Source: Thalassobacter stenotrophicus (GTDB taxonomy: Bacteria > Pseudomonadota > Alphaproteobacteria > Rhodobacterales > Rhodobacteraceae). Taken from it: DNA of 64,000 bases. The stretch lies in the NCBI RefSeq assembly GCF_001458315.1, contig NZ_CYRX01000009.1, forward strand, positions 62,001-126,000, given 5' to 3'. Numbering within the stretch: the stretch's first letter is position 1; every line of letters starts with the position of its first letter. The notes below the pieces were generated by a model that did not search any database, was not told where the DNA came from, and saw only the letters and a program-made list of their open reading frames with translations. Both the position numbers and the translations under genes were made by a program. Shown here piece by piece: positions 20,907 to 31,239 of the stretch.

Positions 20907-21827
20907 TTAAACAGCGAGGTTCGGGATGATCTGCTTTTTGCGGCTCATGATGCCGGGCAAGACAACCGCGTCACCCTCAACCGTCGCGCCAAAGCTTTTC
21001 TCGGCCACGGATTTGGTCAGGTCGTTGGGGATCAGCATCGTGGCTTGCTCATTCAGGATATCAACCACGAAAAGCAGGACCTGATCGACACCGTCCTCAG
21101 CCGCAACGCTGGTCATCGTCTCCATGATGGAGGCTTTGCGGTCCAGCACGACGTCAGGGGCTGTCGTTTCTAGGACGGATACGCGGAACTTTGTGCCCGC
21201 GACTGCGTACTCCTTGCTGTCCATGCGCAACAATTCGGCGTCCGAAAACGCAGAGACGTCGGATTTGGCAGCAAACATCGCGGCGGCGTATTCAGCGATG
21301 TCTACGCCCAGATCCTCTGCCAGCGCATAGGCAATGGCTTTGTCTTCTTGTGTTGTCGTGGGTGAGCGGAATTCAAGCGTGTCGGACAGGATGCATGTCA
21401 GCATCGCGCCTTTGATCGCCTTGGGCGCCTGTGCCAGATCATCGCCAATCATTTTCCACATGATGGTCGCGGTGCAGGCCAGCGGCTCGATCCGGATGTC
21501 GATCGGGCCTTTGGTTTCCAGCCCGCCCACCAGTTTGTGGTGGTCGATGATCGCGCGGACGTCTGCGCCGTTGATGTTGGCAGGCAGCTCGGCGGGGTTG
21601 TTGGTGTCCACGATCACGCATGGCTGATCGTCGGCAACGTCTGCGATGATCTCTGGTTTGTTCAATTTCCAATGGTCGAGCATGAACAAGGCTTCGGTGT
21701 TCGGCTCGCCCAACAGGACGGGCTTGGCTTCTACGCCTTTGATCTGGTTCAGGTACCATGCCCAGATAATGGGCGATCCGGTAGAGTCGGTGTCAGGTGC
21801 TTTGTGGCCGAAGACGAGCGTTGTCAT
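20907..21827 (-). CDS. ppaC: Manganese-dependent inorganic pyrophosphatase (family II)
   Basis: A 306-residue cytosolic DHH-family phosphoesterase that hydrolyses pyrophosphate to drive biosynthesis. Metal-binding motifs are FGHKAPDTDS (His9, Asp13, Asp15), VDTNNPAEL and the family-naming IIDHHKLVGG. The C-terminal DHHA2 domain ends in VLPGIMSRKKQIIPNL, with the substrate-binding SRKKQ. The ATG at 21825-21827 is chosen because MTTLVFGHK is the family start, and the longer open frame upstream has no homology-like features. It is convergent with the kinase gene. Confidence 0.96.
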   Translation of the reverse strand: MTTLVFGHKAPDTDSTGSPIIWAWYLNQIKGVEAKPVLLGEPNTEALFMLDHWKLNKPEIIADVADDQPCVIVDTNNPAELPANINGADVRAIIDHHKLVGGLETKGPIDIRIEPLACTATIMWKMIGDDLAQAPKAIKGAMLTCILSDTLEFRSPTTTQEDKAIAYALAEDLGVDIAEYAAAMFAAKSDVSAFSDAELLRMDSKEYAVAGTKFRVSVLETTAPDVVLDRKASIMETMTSVAAEDGVDQVLLFVVDILNEQATMLIPNDLTKSVAEKSFGATVEGDAVVLPGIMSRKKQIIPNLAV

Positions 21828-21955
21828 AGGTTCTGTCCATTGCAAAAATGAGGTTGGCGCGGGGGTATCAGGGCGCGGGTGACTTGTCACGAAGCCAAGG
21901 CGTCGCGGGCACGGGGCGGCTTGACACTTTGAGCAAGCTGCGCGGTAACTTGGCC

Positions 21956-22630
21956 ATGGCACCAATCCGCGAAACCGAGCTTTATGCGCCCGTCAAAACC
22001 TTTCTGGAAGGGCAGGGTTATGTCGTGAAGGCCGAGGTTGGCGCGGCGGATGTGGTCGCGGTGCGCGGCGCAGAGCCGCCTGTTGTCGTTGAGCTGAAGG
22101 CCGCGTTTTCATTGTCGCTGTTTCATCAGGGGATCGCGCGGTTGGGCATTACGGATACCGTATATGTCGCTGTGCCGCGCGGGCAGGGTAAGCGGTGGCA
22201 GACCAGCCTTAAGTCCAACATCAGCTTGGCACGACGGCTGGGGCTGGGGGTTGTCACGGTTCGGCTATCTGATGGGTTGGTGCAGGTGCATTGCGATCCG
22301 GGGCCCTACGCCCCGCGCAAAAGCGCCAAACGGCAAGCTCGGCTGCTGAAGGAATTTGCGCGTCTAGAAGGTGACCCTAACACGGGCGGTGCGACGCGGC
22401 ATGGTTTGGTGACGGGGTATCGATCAGACGCGCTGAAATGTGCGGCTTATCTGGCTGAGGCGGGCGCGGAAAAGGGGGCTTTGGTCGCCAAGGCCACTGG
22501 CGTGGCGCAAGCAACAACGATTATGCGCGACAACCACTATGGCTGGTTCGATAAGATCGAAAAGGGCGTCTATGGCCTGTCTGCCGCGGGGCAGGCGGGG
22601 CTCAAAGATTGGGGTGATGTTCTGGGTTAG
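21956..22630 (+). CDS. DUF2161 family protein (putative phosphodiesterase/nuclease-like)
   Basis: A 224-residue protein matching the DUF2161 family. The N-terminal part resembles a PD-(D/E)xK nuclease core: VKTFLEGQGYVVKAEVGAADVVAV has the Asp, and VVVELKAAF has the ExK pair. The C-terminal half is a helical, winged-helix-like region (GALVAKATGVAQATTIMRDNHYGWF). The ATG at 21956 (MAPIRETELY) is chosen because the family begins at RETELY; the frame remains open 36 codons upstream. It is divergent from ppaC with a 128-base gap. Database names call it a phosphodiesterase, but I know of no demonstrated activity. Confidence 0.82.
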   Translation: MAPIRETELYAPVKTFLEGQGYVVKAEVGAADVVAVRGAEPPVVVELKAAFSLSLFHQGIARLGITDTVYVAVPRGQGKRWQTSLKSNISLARRLGLGVVTVRLSDGLVQVHCDPGPYAPRKSAKRQARLLKEFARLEGDPNTGGATRHGLVTGYRSDALKCAAYLAEAGAEKGALVAKATGVAQATTIMRDNHYGWFDKIEKGVYGLSAAGQAGLKDWGDVLG

Positions 22631-22798
22631 GCCGTAGGCTTAAATCGATTCCGTTCCCGATTTGGTGTCCTTTATTTATCGCATAAACAGGGTGTCGGGC
22701 CGAGTGCGAATCCCTTACACACGTCGCTCAGAGAACCTTCAGCGCGATCTACGCCCGCCTGCGCCCCGTTTTGGCGAAAATTCTCTCTCTCCCAACTG

Positions 22799-22827
22799 TT
22801 GACAGCTTGCCGCAGCCTGCTTACCTA
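22799..22827 (+). promoter_or_regulatory. Sigma-70-type promoter of groESL
   Basis: TTGACA at 22799-22804 is a perfect -35 box. It is followed after 17 bases by TACCTA at 22822-22827 as the -10. Predicted transcription would begin at about 22834, directly at the CIRCE operator, which is the usual layout for HrcA control. Confidence 0.75.
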
Positions 22828-22834
22828 CCTGCCG

Positions 22835-22861
22835 TTAGCACTCATACCGAGTGAGTGCTAA
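22835..22861 (+). promoter_or_regulatory. CIRCE operator (HrcA binding site)
   Basis: TTAGCACTC, a 9-base spacer and GAGTGCTAA form a perfect copy of the CIRCE consensus, 35 bases before the groES ATG. HrcA, with GroEL as co-factor, represses at this element in many bacteria. The hrcA gene itself is not in the window. Confidence 0.97.
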
Positions 22862-22895
22862 GACCTCGTAACTGAGAACATAGGAGTGTTCTGTA

Positions 22896-23195
22896 ATGGC
22901 ATTGAAACCGCTTCATGACCGCGTGCTGGTCCGTCGTACCGAAAGCGACGAGAAAACCGCTGGCGGCCTGATCATCCCCGAGACTGCCAAAGAGAAGCCC
23001 GCAGAAGGCATCATCGTGGCCTGCGGCGAAGGCGCCCGCAAGGACAGCGGCGAGCTGATCGACATGGCTGTTTCGGCTGGCGACAAAGTGCTGTTCGGCA
23101 AATGGTCCGGCACCGAAGTCACCGTTGATGGCGAAGAGCTGCTGATGATGAAAGAATCCGACATTCTCGGCATCATCACAGACGACGCTGCCTAA
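22896..23195 (+). CDS. groES: Co-chaperonin GroES
   Basis: A 99-residue lid of the GroEL chamber. The family starts [11 protein letters not shown], the mobile loop is [20 protein letters not shown], and the roof and C-terminal ESDILGI motif are intact. It follows a promoter with CIRCE, and has a TAGGAGTG ribosome site. groEL follows after 51 bases. Confidence 0.98.
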   Translation: MALKPLHDRVLVRRTESDEKTAGGLIIPETAKEKPAEGIIVACGEGARKDSGELIDMAVSAGDKVLFGKWSGTEVTVDGEELLMMKESDILGIITDDAA

Positions 23196-23219
23196 GCGCT
23201 TCTGATCGTCCGATCTTAA

Positions 23220-24887
<1,668 letters not shown>

Positions 24888-24931
24888 GACGCTTCGCGTC
24901 ACATGCGCCGGTCCTTCGGGATTGGCAGTGC

Positions 24932-24954
24932 AAAGGGCCCCTTGTGGGCCCTTT
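24932..24954 (+). terminator. Terminator hairpin after groEL
   Basis: AAAGGGCCC and GGGCCCTTT form a 9-bp perfect stem with a 5-base loop 44 bases after the groEL stop. The T-run is short (TTTGTC), so termination may be partial. Confidence 0.6.
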
Positions 24955-25038
24955 GTCATGTCTGGGGGTTTGATGGCCCACCCGCCAAGGGATGCAAACC
25001 GTTTGACATCCTGCCGCGCGCAGCCTCTGAGTGGCGCT

Positions 25039-25893
25039 ATGAAACTCTTTGCGCTCACGACTTTCACGATGCTCTTTTTCGCCTCCAACTCGCTCCTGAC
25101 GCGGGCGGGTGTGGCGGATGGCATGGACCCTCTGACATTTGCCGCGATCCGTGTCGGTGCGGGGGCGGTTTTTCTGGGGGTCATTGCCCTGTGGCAGCGG
25201 GGGCAGGTGCCGATCACCGGGCGCACGCGGCTTTTGTCTGTCATTGGGCTGAGCGTTTATCTCTTGGGCTTTTCTCTCAGTTACTTGACGCTTGAGGCCG
25301 GTATGGGCGCGCTCGTGTTGTTTGCCACCGTGCAATTGTGCCTGTTCGGTGCCGCTATCGCCTTTCGTGAGGTGATCGGCCCGCGCCGCTGGCTCGGTAT
25401 GGGCATCGCGATGAGCGGTTTGACCCTACTGCTGCTGCCCGGTGGGGGCGGTGGCGTCGATCTGGCAGGTGTCGCATGGATGATTTTGGGCGGCGCAGGT
25501 TGGGCGCTTTATACCTATATGGGCAAGTCATCCGATTGGGCTTTGGGCAATTCAGCGGGTAACTTTTTGCTCAGCACAGGTGTGCTGTTTCTTGCGGTGC
25601 CGCTTTGGTGGGGCGGGGTGATTACGCCGCTGGGATTGGTGTGCGCCGTGGCCTCTGGCGCGATTGCATCTGGGTTAGGCTATGCCCTCTGGTTCGTGGT
25701 TTTGCCGCAGATGGCCACGACGACGGCCGGCGTCGCCCAATTGTGTGTGCCGGTGATCGCAGTGATTGGCGGAGCGGTCCTGCTGGATGAACCTGTGACG
25801 CTGCCGATTATTCTGGCCTGCGCCGTTGTCTTGGGTGGCATCGCGTTGGCGACAGTACCGCCCGCGCGCAAGGCGGGCTCACCGCCGCAATAA
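25039..25893 (+). CDS. EamA/DMT-family transporter
   Basis: A 284-residue inner-membrane protein with about ten hydrophobic helices in two EamA repeats, ending in a basic cytoplasmic tail. The ATG at 25039 (MKLFALTTFTMLFFASNSLLTRAG) begins directly with the first membrane helix, typical of the family; the open frame 39 codons further upstream runs through the groEL terminator and is unlikely. A TTGACA at 25003-25008 could be its -35 box. DMT members export amino acids, purines or drugs, but the substrate here cannot be read from the sequence. Confidence 0.88.
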   Translation: MKLFALTTFTMLFFASNSLLTRAGVADGMDPLTFAAIRVGAGAVFLGVIALWQRGQVPITGRTRLLSVIGLSVYLLGFSLSYLTLEAGMGALVLFATVQLCLFGAAIAFREVIGPRRWLGMGIAMSGLTLLLLPGGGGGVDLAGVAWMILGGAGWALYTYMGKSSDWALGNSAGNFLLSTGVLFLAVPLWWGGVITPLGLVCAVASGAIASGLGYALWFVVLPQMATTTAGVAQLCVPVIAVIGGAVLLDEPVTLPIILACAVVLGGIALATVPPARKAGSPPQ

Positions 25894-25963
25894 CTTCGCG
25901 TGTCGCGTTACGTCACATGCAGCCCCCCTCGTCACAGCGCCTCTGCCCCCCTATGTTTGGGAT

Positions 25964-26722
25964 ATGAAACGCGCACTTATCACTGCGATAACAAGCCTCG
26001 CCCTATTGGGCTGCGCATCCGTGCAGGCGGCCCCCCGGGGTTGCGTGATATTGCTTCACGGGTTGGCGCGCACAGATGCCTCTATGCTGGTCATGGAAGA
26101 GGCGTTGGAACAGGCGGGTTACCACGTGGTTGCAGCCAGCTATCCGTCTCGCTCGGGTAAACTGTCGGACCTTGCATCCGATACCCTTCCAACCGCACGA
26201 CGGGCGTGTGCCGCAGCCGCCCCTGAGGCGGATGTGAATGTGGTCACGCATTCGATGGGTGGTATCCTGACACGCGTTTGGGCCAAGGCGCACCCAGAGG
26301 CCGAATGGGGCCGCGTGGTCATGCTGGCCCCTCCCAATAACGGCTCCGAACTGGTCGATACCTTCGAAGAGGTGCCGGGGTTTGAGTGGTTTAACGGTCC
26401 TGCGGGTACGGCTCTGGGCACAGGGCCTGACGACATTCCCGCACAACTCGGCCCGGTACCGTTTTCATTGGGTGTGATCGCGGGCAACCGTAGCCTCAAT
26501 GCGTTCTATTCCTCGATCCTGCCGGGTGAAGACGATGGCAAAGTCACGGTGGAATCTACGAAAGTGGCGGGGATGAAGGCGCATCTGACCTTGCCCGTGA
26601 CCCATACGTTCATGATGAATAACCCGCGTGTAATTGCGCAAACCTTGTCGTTTCTGGACTCCGAGACTTTCGTGCCGGACCTGACGCTGGGCGAGGTGTT
26701 GTGGGACGCCCTTGTGGAGTAA
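25964..26722 (+). CDS. Lipase/esterase-like lipoprotein (alpha/beta hydrolase)
   Basis: A 252-residue protein starting with a lipoprotein-type signal (MKRALITAITSLALLGC), with Cys17 as the possible lipid-anchor site. The mature part has ILLHGLARTDASM, resembling an oxyanion-hole HG motif, and VVTHSMGGILTR, whose Ser is the likely nucleophile. NRSLNAFYSSILPGEDDGKVTVESTKVAG and LPVTHTFMMNN supply the probable Asp and His. This layout matches PGAP1-like/EstA lipases. The extended upstream open frame overlaps the EamA gene and is rejected because it would bury the signal peptide. Substrate is unknown. Confidence 0.82.
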   Translation: MKRALITAITSLALLGCASVQAAPRGCVILLHGLARTDASMLVMEEALEQAGYHVVAASYPSRSGKLSDLASDTLPTARRACAAAAPEADVNVVTHSMGGILTRVWAKAHPEAEWGRVVMLAPPNNGSELVDTFEEVPGFEWFNGPAGTALGTGPDDIPAQLGPVPFSLGVIAGNRSLNAFYSSILPGEDDGKVTVESTKVAGMKAHLTLPVTHTFMMNNPRVIAQTLSFLDSETFVPDLTLGEVLWDALVE

Positions 26723-26968
26723 CCCCATGGGTGGCCGACCTATATATGCCGATCCGTGATGCGGCATGCGCTACAGGTTGACTTTTCGCCACTTTTTCGC
26801 CACCGTTTTTCTATTCGAGGAGCCTGTCCTTTGGCCATCACAGCGACCCTGAAGTCGGGGGGTGGCAAGGGGCTTGCAAGAGTATCAGCATCGGATGTGC
26901 GCCTGTTTTGATGCCTCATCTTGGGGGCTTTGGACGGGCTTGGTACACGGCCGTTAAGGGAAATTGTG

Positions 26969-27751
26969 ATGATCCGTTTGTTCATGATCTACACCGGGCT
27001 GTTGTGTGCAGCAGCCCTTGGCCTGTGGTTCGGGCGGTCGGATCAGAAACCATTGGCCGAAGCGGCCCAAGACATCGAGATTTTGCCTGAGGTTGTTGCA
27101 GTAGCCCCCAGCGCGCCCGCGCCAGTTATCGTGGAATTGCCGGAGAGCCTGCCAGAGATCGCTGTAACGCCCCCCGAGGTGCAAATCATCGAGAGCCAGG
27201 CTCCTGAGCCTGTTGAAACTGCCGTAGTCAGTAGCTCACCAGCCCCAGTGCCGCTGCCACCAGTGGTCGTCGCCCCAAGTGAGCCGGAGGAAGTATTTAC
27301 GCCGACTGTTGAGGTCCTGCCCGACGTGGTTGAGGAGGTTCCGGCACCCGTTGTCATCGCGTCCGTGCCCGCCGTGTCGCAGATGGAAACCGCAGCCGCG
27401 CCAGTAGCGGACAGCCTCCCAGAAGCAGAGGTAGAGCAAGCGGAAGTGCGCCCGGCCCCCGCGCCAGTGATTAAACCTCCCGCACCTGCGCAAACGCCCG
27501 CACCCGTCGCCGAACCCGCCCCGCGCTTACCTCTGGATCCAGTGATTGAGGCTTTGATCGCGCAAGCGGCCCTCGCGGCAGAGGCCGGCACCGGCGACAC
27601 CTACGTCGTACAGCCCGGCGATAGCCTTTTGTCCATCGCCCGCGCGCTGTATGGGAACAGCGACGCATACCAACAGATTTTCGACGCCAATCGCGACCTC
27701 CTTCCCTCCATCGACGCAATCCAGACGGGTCAGACCCTTCGCTTGCCCTGA
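26969..27751 (+). CDS. Membrane-anchored LysM-domain protein
   Basis: A 260-residue protein. An N-terminal hydrophobic segment (about residues 3-20) works as signal anchor. Residues about 30-195 are Pro/Val/Ala/Glu-rich low complexity, probably an extended periplasmic spacer. The C-terminal LysM domain (about 210-260: TYVVQPGDSLLSIARALYG, ending TGQTLRLP) binds peptidoglycan or related glycans. A TAAGGGAAA ribosome site supports the ATG at 26969. The next gene follows 8 bases later. The function may be cell-wall organisation, but no enzymatic domain is present. Confidence 0.85.
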   Translation: MIRLFMIYTGLLCAAALGLWFGRSDQKPLAEAAQDIEILPEVVAVAPSAPAPVIVELPESLPEIAVTPPEVQIIESQAPEPVETAVVSSSPAPVPLPPVVVAPSEPEEVFTPTVEVLPDVVEEVPAPVVIASVPAVSQMETAAAPVADSLPEAEVEQAEVRPAPAPVIKPPAPAQTPAPVAEPAPRLPLDPVIEALIAQAALAAEAGTGDTYVVQPGDSLLSIARALYGNSDAYQQIFDANRDLLPSIDAIQTGQTLRLP

Positions 27752-27759
27752 GCCACATA

Positions 27760-28881
27760 ATGACATCTCCAAAAACGACCCTTCGCTTGACACCTCTGGC
27801 CGAAACCCTGCCTGCGGCTGTGCCCTTCGTCGGCCCCGAGACCCAAGAACGGGCGCGCGGTGCGCAGTTTGATGCCCGCCTTGGCGCAAACGAAAGCGGC
27901 TTTGGCCCGTCCCCCAAGGCTATCGCGGCAATGGCGGACGCGGCGCACGACGCATGGATGTACGGGGACCCGGAAAGCTATGATTTGCGCGTGGCCTTGG
28001 CCGATGATCTGGGCGTGGATGCGGATCAGATCATGATGGGCGAAGGGATCGACGGCTTGCTCGGCACCTTGGTGCGCCTGTTTGTCGGGCAGGGCGATCC
28101 CGTGGTCACGTCGGCAGGTGCCTATCCTACGTTCAACTATCATGTCGCGGGCTTCGGTGGCGCGCTGCACACCGTCCCTTACCGCGATGATCACGAAGAT
28201 CCCGAGGCGCTCTTGGCTAAGGCGGCTGAGGTCGGGGCCAAGCTGATTTACCTAGCTAATCCAGACAACCCCATGGGCAGCTGGTACGACGCGGCCCGGA
28301 TGGAGGCTGTTGTGGCCGCAATCCCCTGCGGCAGCCTTTTGGTGCTGGATGAGGCCTATATTGACCTCGCGCCCGATGGGACGGCCCCTCAAATCGACCC
28401 CGAGACGCCGGGCGTGATCCGGATGCGTACGTTTTCCAAGGGGTACGGCCTTGCCGGTGCACGCGTGGGTTACGCGATAGGGCCGCGCGCATTGATTACC
28501 GCGTTCCACAAGGTGCGCAATCATTTTGGGATGTCGCGGGTGTCTCAGGCGGGGGCGCTGGCCGCGCTACGCGATCCCGATTGGTTGGAGCATGTTCGGG
28601 CGCAGGTTGCGATATCACGGGCTGAGATCGCGCGCATTGGGGCCGCACATAGGCTGCGCGCACTTCCCTCAGCGGCGAATTTTGTGACGCTAGATTGTGG
28701 ACGGGATGGTGATTTTGCCCGCGCCTTGGTTGCTGCCCTTAGCGCTGAGGGTATCTTTGTGCGCATGCCGCTTAAGGCCCCCCAAGACCGCTGTATCCGC
28801 GTGTCTTGTGGGCAAAAGGCCGAAATGATGGCGTTTGAACGGGCATTGCCGCGCGCGTTGGCCTGCTGCACAGAAATTTGA
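27760..28881 (+). CDS. PLP-dependent aminotransferase, histidinol-phosphate aminotransferase-like
   Basis: A 373-residue fold-type I aminotransferase. RLGANESGFGPSP marks the start of the HisC-like class. The PLP region has LANPDNPMGSW, VLDEAYIDLAP and the Schiff-base lysine in FSKGYGLAGARVGYAIG (about residue 227). Conserved IRVSCGQKAEM near the C-terminus is also present. No other his genes are near, so the true substrate could be another amino acid, as with many HisC paralogues. It lies 8 bases after the LysM gene. Confidence 0.88.
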   Translation: MTSPKTTLRLTPLAETLPAAVPFVGPETQERARGAQFDARLGANESGFGPSPKAIAAMADAAHDAWMYGDPESYDLRVALADDLGVDADQIMMGEGIDGLLGTLVRLFVGQGDPVVTSAGAYPTFNYHVAGFGGALHTVPYRDDHEDPEALLAKAAEVGAKLIYLANPDNPMGSWYDAARMEAVVAAIPCGSLLVLDEAYIDLAPDGTAPQIDPETPGVIRMRTFSKGYGLAGARVGYAIGPRALITAFHKVRNHFGMSRVSQAGALAALRDPDWLEHVRAQVAISRAEIARIGAAHRLRALPSAANFVTLDCGRDGDFARALVAALSAEGIFVRMPLKAPQDRCIRVSCGQKAEMMAFERALPRALACCTEI

Positions 28882-28907
28882 CTTTCTAAAATACGCATCA
28901 CGTATAA
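28878..28907 (+). promoter_or_regulatory. Promoter before the 66-residue membrane protein gene
   Basis: TTGACT at 28878-28883 overlaps the stop codon of the aminotransferase gene. After 18 bases comes GTATAA at 28902-28907, with TATAAC one base on. A start about 30 bases before the ATG at 28942 would result. It supports the small downstream gene being transcribed on its own. Confidence 0.55.
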
Positions 28908-28941
28908 CTTTAGTTAACTTGCTCGTGATACGAGGTGCGTG

Positions 28942-29142
28942 ATGAAAAACCATCCCGTCGGCTGCGCGCCGGATTATACCAATGCCTTTCTGGCCATGGC
29001 TTTCGTCTGGATGATGATTGCTCTGATTGCGATTTGGGCCGTTTGGGGGTTCTTGATGGCGATCGTGATGTGCAGCTTTGCCCATGCGTGGCTCGCGCAT
29101 AAGTTGCAAAAACGTGCTGAAGTCGTGACGGTGCGGGACTAG
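28942..29142 (+). CDS. Small membrane protein, 66 residues
   Basis: A small protein with a polar N-terminus (MKNHPVGCAPDY), a long hydrophobic Trp/Met/Ile-rich stretch (about residues 16-48, long enough for one long or two short membrane helices), and a basic C-terminus. A GAGG ribosome site lies 7 bases before the ATG, and a credible promoter lies about 35 bases upstream. I do not recognise the family. The His-Pro-Val-Gly-Cys motif near the start could be a metal or heme ligand, but that is guesswork. Confidence 0.6.
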   Translation: MKNHPVGCAPDYTNAFLAMAFVWMMIALIAIWAVWGFLMAIVMCSFAHAWLAHKLQKRAEVVTVRD

Positions 29143-29156
29143 GGCCCATGTAAACC

Positions 29157-29176
29157 AGGGCCGCAGGTGCGGCCCT
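29157..29176. terminator. Hairpin between convergent genes
   Basis: AGGGCCGC and GCGGCCCT form an 8-bp stem with a 4-base loop between the small membrane protein gene and the convergent aminotransferase gene. There is no clear T-run on either strand. Confidence 0.5.
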
Positions 29177-29194
29177 AGAAAACGCCAGTGCAGA

Positions 29195-30394
29195 TTAGCG
29201 CCCTGCCAATATTTCCGCCGCGGCGGACAACGCGCCCTGACCATGCTCAATATTCAGCGCCTTAAGGCCGGTATCAATCGCCCCCAATGTGCCCAGCATC
29301 ATGTGTGCGTTGACGTGGCCCATGTGGCCGACGCGGAAAAACCCGTGCCATTCAGGGGCGTCAGGGGGGGCCATGCCCAGCCCAATCCCGAGGGTGACGC
29401 CCATCTGATCCGTCAAATGATCGCGCAAGGCCGTACCCAGCGGCGGAGTGATCCGCAGTGATGTCACCGCGCGACTGCGATGTGCGATGTCTGCGACATT
29501 CAACTCGAGCGGGCCTTGGGTGCTCCAAGCATCGCAGGCGGCCCACAGCGCGCGGGCGAGGGTTTCGTGACGCGCCCAGACAGCGGTGATGCCCTCTTCG
29601 TGGACAATCATGTCCAGTGCCTCGCGCAGGCCGTAAAGGTGATGCGTTGGGGCGGTGCCGTTGAAGTATTTGTAGTAGTAGTCGGGGTTTGTGCGCGGGC
29701 GCCAATCCCAATAGCCAGTGACGCAATTGGCGTTTTCGCGGGCGGCTTCGGCTCGGTCGTTGTAATAGACAAAAGACATGCCGGGCGGGGTCATAAGGCC
29801 CTTTTGGCAGCCGGTGATCATCACATCGACGCCCCATTCATCCATCTCAAACCGGTCGCAGCCCAGTGAGGCGATGCAATCGACCATCAACAGGGCAGGG
29901 TGGCCTGCGGCGTCAATCGCCCGACGCATCGCAGCCACATCCGACAGAACCGATGAGGATGTGTCGACATGGACCATCAGCACCGATTTGATTTCGTGGT
30001 CAGTGTCGGCACGCAACCGTGCCTCGATCTGGGCGGCGTCCATCGGGGTGCGTTTGCCAAAGTCGATAACCTCGGTGCGGATGCCTAACCCTTCGGCAGA
30101 GGCGGCCCAGCCGTGGGCAAATTGTCCCGTCGCGGGCACCAAGGCGAGGTCGCCTCGGGAATGGGTGTTGGCCAGCGATGCCTCCCACGCGGCGTGGCCG
30201 TTGCCGATATAGATCGTCACATTGTGCGCGGTACGTGCCACGGCCTTGAGGTCGGGGATCAGCGAATGGGTCATCTCGATCAACTCGCCGGTGTAGATAT
30301 TTGGCGCGGCGCGGTGCATGGCGCGCAAAACGCGATCGGGCATAACGGAGGGGCCAGGGATAGCGAGTGTGTGGCGGCCGTGAGCGAGACTCAT
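29195..30394 (-). CDS. Class V aminotransferase, serine/alanine-glyoxylate aminotransferase type
   Basis: A 399-residue fold-type I PLP enzyme. IPGPSVMPDRVLRAM is the class start, VDTSSSVLSDVAAMRRAID and MVDCIASLGC are conserved, and CQKGLMTPPGM contains the PLP lysine (about residue 199). The likely reaction is transfer of the amino group from serine or alanine to glyoxylate, which fits one-carbon or photorespiration-like glycine metabolism. The ATG at 30392-30394 is chosen because of its AGGAA ribosome site; the frame is open 25 codons further but runs into the divergent gene. Divergent from the YgfZ-like gene, gap 74 bases. Confidence 0.9.
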   Translation of the reverse strand: MSLAHGRHTLAIPGPSVMPDRVLRAMHRAAPNIYTGELIEMTHSLIPDLKAVARTAHNVTIYIGNGHAAWEASLANTHSRGDLALVPATGQFAHGWAASAEGLGIRTEVIDFGKRTPMDAAQIEARLRADTDHEIKSVLMVHVDTSSSVLSDVAAMRRAIDAAGHPALLMVDCIASLGCDRFEMDEWGVDVMITGCQKGLMTPPGMSFVYYNDRAEAARENANCVTGYWDWRPRTNPDYYYKYFNGTAPTHHLYGLREALDMIVHEEGITAVWARHETLARALWAACDAWSTQGPLELNVADIAHRSRAVTSLRITPPLGTALRDHLTDQMGVTLGIGLGMAPPDAPEWHGFFRVGHMGHVNAHMMLGTLGAIDTGLKALNIEHGQGALSAAAEILAGR

Positions 30395-30468
30395 TTTTGA
30401 ATGTTCCTGTTGTTTGCGCTTGTGGCGGTTGCCATAGGTCTTATCTCTAATGGCAAGGAGGTGCCACA

Positions 30469-31191
30469 ATGCGCACAGTTTTCAAGATCACTGGTGCAGA
30501 CCGGCTCAAGTTTTTGCACGGGCTCGTGTCGAATGACGTGCCTGAACAGGGTTTGGGCTATGCCGCACTGCTGAGCCCTCAGGGCAAATATCTTGCGGAT
30601 TTTTTCCAGTGGCAGGAAGCGGACGCGATTTTTGTGGATGTCGCGACGGAGCTTGCGGCTGATTTGGGGCGGCGGCTGTCGATGTATAAGCTGCGCTCTG
30701 ACGTGGCTATCACGGACAGCGGGCTGTGCATGTCCCGCGGTACGGGGCCTGCACCCGACGGCGCGATGACCGATCCGCGCGACCCCGGGCTGGGCTGGCG
30801 CCTGTATGGCACGCAGGACGGCGACGATGGTACCGATTGGGATCAGCTGCGCGTGACCCATGTTGTTCCCGAAAGCGGGATCGAGCTGGTCGTTGGCGAC
30901 AGCTATATCCTTGAGATGGGGTTTGAGCGTCTACACGGCGTCGATTTCCGCAAAGGCTGCTTTGTTGGCCAAGAAATCGTGGCCCGGATGAAGCATAAGA
31001 CTGAGCTGAAAAAGGGCCTGATGCAGGTCACTGTCAGCCAAGATGTGCCCATCGGCACCCCCATCACGTCCGAAGGCAAACCCGCTGGCACCTTGTTCAC
31101 GCAATCCGGTGGCAAAGGTCTGGCCTATCTGCGGTTTGACCGCGCCAATGGCCCCATGCAGGCCGCAGGCGCAGAGGTGGCGGCGGCGTAA
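30469..31191 (+). CDS. ygfZ: YgfZ/GcvT-like folate-binding iron-sulfur cluster protein
   Basis: A 240-residue protein of the YgfZ/IBA57 family, which uses tetrahydrofolate in assembly or repair of Fe-S clusters, including that of the methylthiotransferase MiaB. The diagnostic KGCFVGQE motif (about residues 162-169) is complete. The N-terminal FKITGADRLKFLHGLVSNDV and YALLSPQGKYLADFF-like stretches match the family. A consensus AAGGAGGTG ribosome site precedes the ATG. It fits functionally with rimO, another methylthiotransferase, in this window, though that gene is 30 kb away. Confidence 0.92.
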   Translation: MRTVFKITGADRLKFLHGLVSNDVPEQGLGYAALLSPQGKYLADFFQWQEADAIFVDVATELAADLGRRLSMYKLRSDVAITDSGLCMSRGTGPAPDGAMTDPRDPGLGWRLYGTQDGDDGTDWDQLRVTHVVPESGIELVVGDSYILEMGFERLHGVDFRKGCFVGQEIVARMKHKTELKKGLMQVTVSQDVPIGTPITSEGKPAGTLFTQSGGKGLAYLRFDRANGPMQAAGAEVAAA

Positions 31192-31239
31192 TCTGCCCTA
31201 CTTTTCTATATATATCCCGATATCCAAGAGGTTTTTTTG

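Noticed and set aside
21828-21965. A 46-residue N-terminal extension of the pyrophosphatase
   Set aside because: Family members start at MTTLVFGHK, and the extension would overlap the promoter region of the divergent DUF2161 gene.
26777-26810. Direct repeat TTTTCGCCAC twice in the region before the LysM gene
   Set aside because: The two copies are short and adjacent and I could not connect them to any promoter or protein site.
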